Below, in pieces: positions 60,091 through 64,000 of a stretch of DNA of 64,000 nucleotides (position 1 is the stretch's first letter; the number at the start of each line of letters is the position of its first letter). This DNA is from SKUL01 sp964487545 (GTDB lineage: Bacteria; Bacteroidota; Bacteroidia; Flavobacteriales_D; SKUL01). The stretch is taken from positions 1 through 64,000 of the forward strand of contig CAZARI010000004.1 of assembly GCA_964487545.1 (NCBI GenBank), read 5' to 3'. The notes under the pieces are model-generated. The model searched no databases, had not been told where the DNA came from, and was given only the letters and a program-made list of their open reading frames with translations. A program made the position numbers and the translations under genes.

Positions 60091-61628
60091 TGACTTTGAG
60101 ATTCTTAGCCTTACTTTCCTCAGCCTTCGTACTGACGTTGTCATCTTACGGGCAAGGTTTGGATGATGCACTGCGCTTTAGCCAAAGCTCATTACACGGT
60201 TCGGCTCGGTTTAATGCCATGGGTGGCGCTTTTACGGCCCTGGGGGGAGAACTGGGAGCAATTCACCTTAACCCGGCTTCAGTGAGCGTGTTTACGAAAA
60301 ATGAAATCGGGTTTACCCTTGGAATCGGGCACACCAGTATTAATACTGAATACTACAGTGATACGAAAAACGCCCAGTACGGCAAACCCAACATTAATAA
60401 TATGGGTATTGTTTTTTCGAGTGAACTGGAAAATCCCGACTGGACAAACCTCAATATTGGCATCACTTTTTCCCGAACAAACGACTTTAACAGAAGGATT
60501 AAATACTCTGCCGAGCAAGACGAACACAGCTATGCGCAGTTTCTGGTAGATTGGGCAAATCACTCCAGACCTCCTAACTACAACAGCCCGGGCACCGTTG
60601 ACGATCTGTACTACGACTTTCCCTTTGATGCGTATCCGGCCTACTCGTCGTATATTATCAACAACTTTGTGAATGCCGATGGGGATGATGAGTATTACTC
60701 ACCAATTGACTGGGGGGAAAAAGTAAAACAAGAATTCAGTCTTGAAGAGTCTGGACGAAGTTCTGAAATGATGCTTTCGATTGGGTCATCATATCGCGAC
60801 AAACTTTATCTAGGATTCGGACTGAAGGTTGGAACTTTCGCATTGACCCGAAAGGTCGATCACATGGAGACGCCCGAAATTCAAGATGAAATTTTGAGGC
60901 ATTCATTCCAATCCGAACTAGAAACACGTGGAACATCCTACAGCCTTTCGGGTGGAATTATTGCCAGAATTTCGGATATGTTCAGGGTGGGGATTTCGGC
61001 GCAGACCCCCCATTTCTATGTGCACAATGAATATTTCAGAACCATTCACAACGCGCAACTCACCGGGGCGTATTTGAGTAATGCCGACACCACTGGCGGT
61101 GCCGGCGCCTCTGCCAGTCCCGAAGGCAACTTTAGGTACAACTTTCACACCCCTTGGGTATTTAATACTGGCGTAGCAGCTGTTTTCGGCCCGCGGTCCA
61201 TCCTTAGTGTTGATTATGAATTTCGGAACTACAGTTCGGGAAAATTTAAACGAAACTCCAGAAGCAGCAGTAGTGAAAATTTCGAATTTCAAAACGAGGA
61301 CATCAAGAACGTATTGGGTATCACGCATAACTTTCGTGCGGGATTTGAGTACCGTTTACTTCCGTTAAGCCTGCGCGCTGGTTATAATTATTCTATGGAT
61401 CCGGTTAAGCGCTCATATCGCGGTAGCTTTGATCGCGGCTCCCATCAGATTTCGCTCGGTGCGGGGATGCGATTTGAGAGAATTTTTCTCGATGTATCGT
61501 ACTACTATCACATGACCGAATCGCCCTACGCCTTCTACGACACTGGCTATCTGGTGGGACAAAGCAAATTTGCCGCGATGGATATCGTCCGACACGGAAT
61601 TGCATTCAGCATTGGGATACGGTATTAG
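60090..61628 (+). CDS. OmpP1/FadL-type outer-membrane transport protein
   Basis: 512 residues with a signal peptide cleaved near Ser-Tyr-Gly-Gln (about 21). The mature N-terminus has the family hatch motif Gly-Ser-Ala-Arg-Phe-Asn-Ala-Met-Gly-Gly-Ala-Phe-Thr-Ala-Leu-Gly-Gly-Glu and then Asn-Pro-Ala-Ser. Amphipathic strands follow to the final Ile-Gly-Ile-Arg-Tyr. FadL-family barrels import hydrophobic substrates such as fatty acids; this fits an organism with a beta-oxidation operon, though the substrate is not shown here. It is expressed with the Tyr/Gly-rich lipoprotein, and a terminator follows. Confidence 0.88.
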   Translation: MTLRFLALLSSAFVLTLSSYGQGLDDALRFSQSSLHGSARFNAMGGAFTALGGELGAIHLNPASVSVFTKNEIGFTLGIGHTSINTEYYSDTKNAQYGKPNINNMGIVFSSELENPDWTNLNIGITFSRTNDFNRRIKYSAEQDEHSYAQFLVDWANHSRPPNYNSPGTVDDLYYDFPFDAYPAYSSYIINNFVNADGDDEYYSPIDWGEKVKQEFSLEESGRSSEMMLSIGSSYRDKLYLGFGLKVGTFALTRKVDHMETPEIQDEILRHSFQSELETRGTSYSLSGGIIARISDMFRVGISAQTPHFYVHNEYFRTIHNAQLTGAYLSNADTTGGAGASASPEGNFRYNFHTPWVFNTGVAAVFGPRSILSVDYEFRNYSSGKFKRNSRSSSSENFEFQNEDIKNVLGITHNFRAGFEYRLLPLSLRAGYNYSMDPVKRSYRGSFDRGSHQISLGAGMRFERIFLDVSYYYHMTESPYAFYDTGYLVGQSKFAAMDIVRHGIAFSIGIRY

Positions 61629-61647
61629 AAAAGAAACTTACAAGAAT

Positions 61648-61679
61648 TAAAAAAGGGGCTGCGAGCCCCTTTTTTTTTT
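61648..61679. terminator. Bidirectional rho-independent terminator
   Basis: AAAAAGGGGCT pairs with AGCCCCTTTTT around GCG, with A and T runs on both sides. It separates convergent genes ending at 61628 and 61704. Confidence 0.9.
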
Positions 61680-61703
61680 GTATTACCAACTGAACCTGTG
61701 GTA

Positions 61704-62459
61704 TTATTCCTCAATGGGATCAATTTCGTCATCGACCAAAATTCGGCCGCAATGCTCACAAACCAGAATTTTTTTGTGGGTACGGATATCGAGTTGACGC
61801 TGGGGTGGAATCTTGTTGAAGCATCCGCCACAAGCATCCCGATCGATGGTTACAACCGCCAAACCATTCTTTGCATTTTCCCGGATACGGTGATACGCGT
61901 TTAGCAAACGGTCTTCGATTATCTTTTCTGCTTCGGTTGCCCGTTTTTCCAGATCCTGCTCTTCTTTCTCAGTCTCAGCCGTGATGGCTTCGAGCTCCGC
62001 CTTTTTCAGCTCCAGGTCTTTTTCGCGACCATCCAGAACTTCAGTAGACTCAGTGAGCACCTCCTTTTTGTTCTCGATGGCAAACTGCGTTTCTTTTATT
62101 CGTTTCTCGGCGAGCTGAATTTCGAGTGACTGGTATTCGATTTCTTTGGAAAGCGAATCAAACTCGCGATTGTTGCGAACCTTTTCCTGCTGTGTGGTGT
62201 ATTTCTTGATGAGCTCCTGACTCTCCTGAATTGCATTTTTACGCTCCGAAACACTGAATTCCAGCTCTTTAATCTCTTGCTCCAGTTTTTCCTTTCGGGT
62301 TCGAAGACCTTCAATCTCGTCTTCCAAGTCTTCTACTTCCAATGGAAGCTCACCTCGGACGGTGCGTATTTTATCGAGCGAGGAATGTATTTTTTGCAAC
62401 GTGTAAAGAGCGCTCAGTTTCTGCTCTACAACATTCTCTGTTTTGGTTGCCTTAGCCAT
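61704..62459 (-). CDS. Coiled-coil protein with C4-type zinc ribbon
   Basis: 251 residues. About 10-185 is a long coiled coil of charged heptads. The C-terminus (about 200-245) is a four-cysteine zinc ribbon: Cys-Gly-Gly-Cys-Phe-Asn followed 27 residues later by Cys-Glu-His-Cys-Gly-Arg. This is the CT398/zf-RING_7 type of bacterial protein, of unclear role; a scaffold function has been suggested for homologues. It lies three bases downstream of the Nif3-family gene, the usual neighbour in Bacteroidota, so the two are co-transcribed. Confidence 0.88.
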   Translation of the reverse strand: MAKATKTENVVEQKLSALYTLQKIHSSLDKIRTVRGELPLEVEDLEDEIEGLRTRKEKLEQEIKELEFSVSERKNAIQESQELIKKYTTQQEKVRNNREFDSLSKEIEYQSLEIQLAEKRIKETQFAIENKKEVLTESTEVLDGREKDLELKKAELEAITAETEKEEQDLEKRATEAEKIIEDRLLNAYHRIRENAKNGLAVVTIDRDACGGCFNKIPPQRQLDIRTHKKILVCEHCGRILVDDEIDPIEE

Positions 62460-62462
62460 CGA

Positions 62463-63557
62463 TCAAAAATAATTAATTGGGTTTGTATTCACCTCTGTAA
62501 AATGGACGGCAAAGGTAGGAAAATTTTCCTGCAAATATTCCACGAGAAGATCTATGGTAAACTGCTCACTTTCATAATGCCCGATATCAGCAATTATAAT
62601 CTGATCCTCGGCGTCAAAAAACTCATGGTATTTAAAATCACCGGTGATAAACACATCAGCTCCTGACTGTTTGGCAGCCGGAAGAAGAAAGCTTCCCGAG
62701 CCACCGCAAACCGCCACTTTTCGCAGCGGTTCATTAAATAATCGAGTGTGTCGTATTAATTGCGTGTTCATACTCTTTTTCAGCATGGCCAAAAAATCCT
62801 CGACATCCATCGGTTTGGGAAGTAAGCCCACCATTCCCGCCCCCACACGCTGATCGGCGTTTTCGAGTTGATATATGTCATAGGCCACCTCTTCATAGGG
62901 GTGTGCCTGGCGCATGGCTTTTACCACCTGACTTTGTTGGTGCGATCGGAAAACAACTTCAATCCTTGTTTCTTTTTCGGTGTGCCGTTCTCCTTTTCTG
63001 CCCACAAAAGGTTTGGTGTAGTCTCCTCCTTTAAATGTTCCTTCTCCAACTAGATTGAAAGCGCATTCACTATAATTACCGATTGCTCCGGCACCGGCTG
63101 AAAAAACAGCCTGCCGAACCAATTCTGCGTGATCCATTGGGCAAAACACCACCAACTTGCGCAAATGCCCCGATTTGGGCACAAGAATTTCCCTATTGGT
63201 TAGTTTCAAGCGATCTGCAATGCGGTTATTGACTCCCGCCTGAATATTGTCGAGATTGGTATGAATGGCATATAGTGCAATATCATTTCGTATGGCAGAA
63301 AGCACCGTACGCTCCACATAGTTGGCACCAGTAAGCCGTTTAAGTCCTCCAAAAATAATGGGGTGATGAGAAACGATCAGGTTGCAGTTTCGACGCACTG
63401 CTTCTTCCACCACGGCTTCGGTGCAATCTAGCGACACCAGAATGCCACACACTTCTGAATCTGCGTCGCCAACCAATAATCCTGCGTTGTCGTAACTCTC
63501 CTGATAATTTTTCGGAGCCAAATTCTCAAGGTATCTAGCAACATCTTTAATCTTCAT
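62463..63557 (-). CDS. Nif3-like dinuclear metal-centre protein
   Basis: 364 residues from the ATG at 63557; the longer frame to 63626 overlaps the divergent lpxK start and is not family-like. Metal ligands are seen in Val-Ser-His-His-Pro near residue 66, Ala-Ile-His-Thr-Asn-Leu-Asp near 102 and, at the C-terminal end, Gly-His-Tyr-Glu-Ser-Glu-Gln near 326. The roughly 100-residue insertion between the halves (about 130-230) is the PII-like domain of the long Nif3/YqfO form. Members are often labelled GTP cyclohydrolase I type 2, but that activity is doubtful. Upstream of the zinc-ribbon gene. Confidence 0.9.
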   Translation of the reverse strand: MKIKDVARYLENLAPKNYQESYDNAGLLVGDADSEVCGILVSLDCTEAVVEEAVRRNCNLIVSHHPIIFGGLKRLTGANYVERTVLSAIRNDIALYAIHTNLDNIQAGVNNRIADRLKLTNREILVPKSGHLRKLVVFCPMDHAELVRQAVFSAGAGAIGNYSECAFNLVGEGTFKGGDYTKPFVGRKGERHTEKETRIEVVFRSHQQSQVVKAMRQAHPYEEVAYDIYQLENADQRVGAGMVGLLPKPMDVEDFLAMLKKSMNTQLIRHTRLFNEPLRKVAVCGGSGSFLLPAAKQSGADVFITGDFKYHEFFDAEDQIIIADIGHYESEQFTIDLLVEYLQENFPTFAVHFTEVNTNPINYF

Positions 63558-63586
63558 GGCTTGTGTTATGTTCTTATTTTTAGCCC

Positions 63587-64000
63587 ATGAAATTACTGAG
63601 AATTGTTCTTCTTCCATTTTCAGCACTTTACGGGATAATTTTGAGGGTAAGGCATTTTCTCTTTGATACTGGATTGCTTACTTCTCACCACTTCACTCAT
63701 CCTAAATCCATTTGTGTGGGGAACTTGAACACGGGCGGAACGGGCAAAACACCTTTTACAATATATTTAGCGAAACTACTCGGCGACAATGAAAACATTG
63801 CTGTGCTTTCACGTGGATATAAAAGAAAAACCAGTGGGTTTATGTTGGTCAACTCCAACAGCACGGCCGACGATGTCGGCGACGAACCACTACTTATTTA
63901 TCGGCACCTCGACCAAGCTAAAGTTGCTGTCGATGCCAATAGAAAAAGGGGAATCGAAAAATTAAGCGCGCTACCTGCTATCCACACCGTAATTCTGGAC
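63587..64000 (+). CDS. lpxK: Tetraacyldisaccharide 4'-kinase, 5' part (3' end outside window)
   Basis: The first 138 codons are present and the frame runs off the right edge. LpxK phosphorylates the 4' position of the lipid A disaccharide. A hydrophobic N-terminal helix (about 3-20) anchors it to the inner membrane. The P-loop Gly-Asn-Leu-Asn-Thr-Gly-Gly-Thr-Gly-Lys-Thr-Pro lies at about 45-56, and Leu-Ser-Arg-Gly-Tyr-Lys-Arg and Asp-Asp-Val-Gly-Asp-Glu-Pro follow, both characteristic. It is divergent from the Nif3-family gene, only 29 bases apart. Together with waaA it shows a Kdo-lipid A outer membrane. Confidence 0.92.
   Translation, partial: MKLLRIVLLPFSALYGIILRVRHFLFDTGLLTSHHFTHPKSICVGNLNTGGTGKTPFTIYLAKLLGDNENIAVLSRGYKRKTSGFMLVNSNSTADDVGDEPLLIYRHLDQAKVAVDANRKRGIEKLSALPAIHTVILD

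Overview
The window looks like chromosomal DNA of a Bacteroidota bacterium, probably of the Flavobacteriales/Chitinophagales type (lineage inferred, not proven). Direct signs are a 6165-residue secreted protein ending in a type IX secretion (T9SS) type B sorting domain, a PorP/SprF gene directly behind it, Bacteroidota-style promoters (TTTG, 18-19 bp, TAnnTTTG) in front of tRNA genes, many outer-membrane barrels and SpII lipoproteins, and Kdo/lipid A genes (waaA, lpxK) showing a Gram-negative envelope.

Layout. 1-727: 3' end of an unrecognised gene plus terminator. 787-4584: an accessory island with REP-like palindromic repeats, a type II toxin-antitoxin pair, a REP-associated tyrosine transposase (RAYT), small membrane proteins and a protein with the two-aspartate layout of class III nucleotidyl cyclases. 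4749-10603 (minus): beta-oxidation operon marR / hydroxyacyl-CoA dehydrogenase-enoyl-CoA hydratase fusion / thiolase / acyl-CoA dehydrogenase, with a palindrome upstream that may be the MarR operator. 10897-30414: giant repeat adhesin (62 repeats of about 88 residues) and its PorP/SprF partner, arranged like sprB-sprF of gliding bacteria. 30469-33301: polytopic membrane protein and a lipoprotein. 33379-39737 (minus): six-gene nucleotide-sugar operon with every step expected for UDP-GlcNAc(3NAc)A plus UDP-glucuronate and UDP-xylose. 39870-43165: outer-membrane protein, waaA and a PLP decarboxylase. 43191-45767: B12-dependent ribonucleotide reductase. 46075-46480: tRNA-Leu and tRNA-Gly. 46539-49836: mutS and a divergent SpoU methyltransferase. 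49865-54310: membrane protein, OmpA/TPR lipoprotein, deoxynucleoside kinase and folK. 54476-61628: sppA, tRNA-Glu, a hypothetical gene, proS, a Tyr/Gly-rich lipoprotein and a FadL-type porin. 61704-64000: zinc-ribbon coiled-coil protein, Nif3-family protein and the start of lpxK.

Most of the window is housekeeping or envelope biogenesis. The parts most worth a second look are the giant adhesin with two distinct repeat classes, the RAYT/REP/toxin-antitoxin island with its direct repeats of conserved arms and variable core, and the cyclase-like gene coupled to a small membrane protein. All functional statements are read from sequence motifs and gene order; no database search was run.
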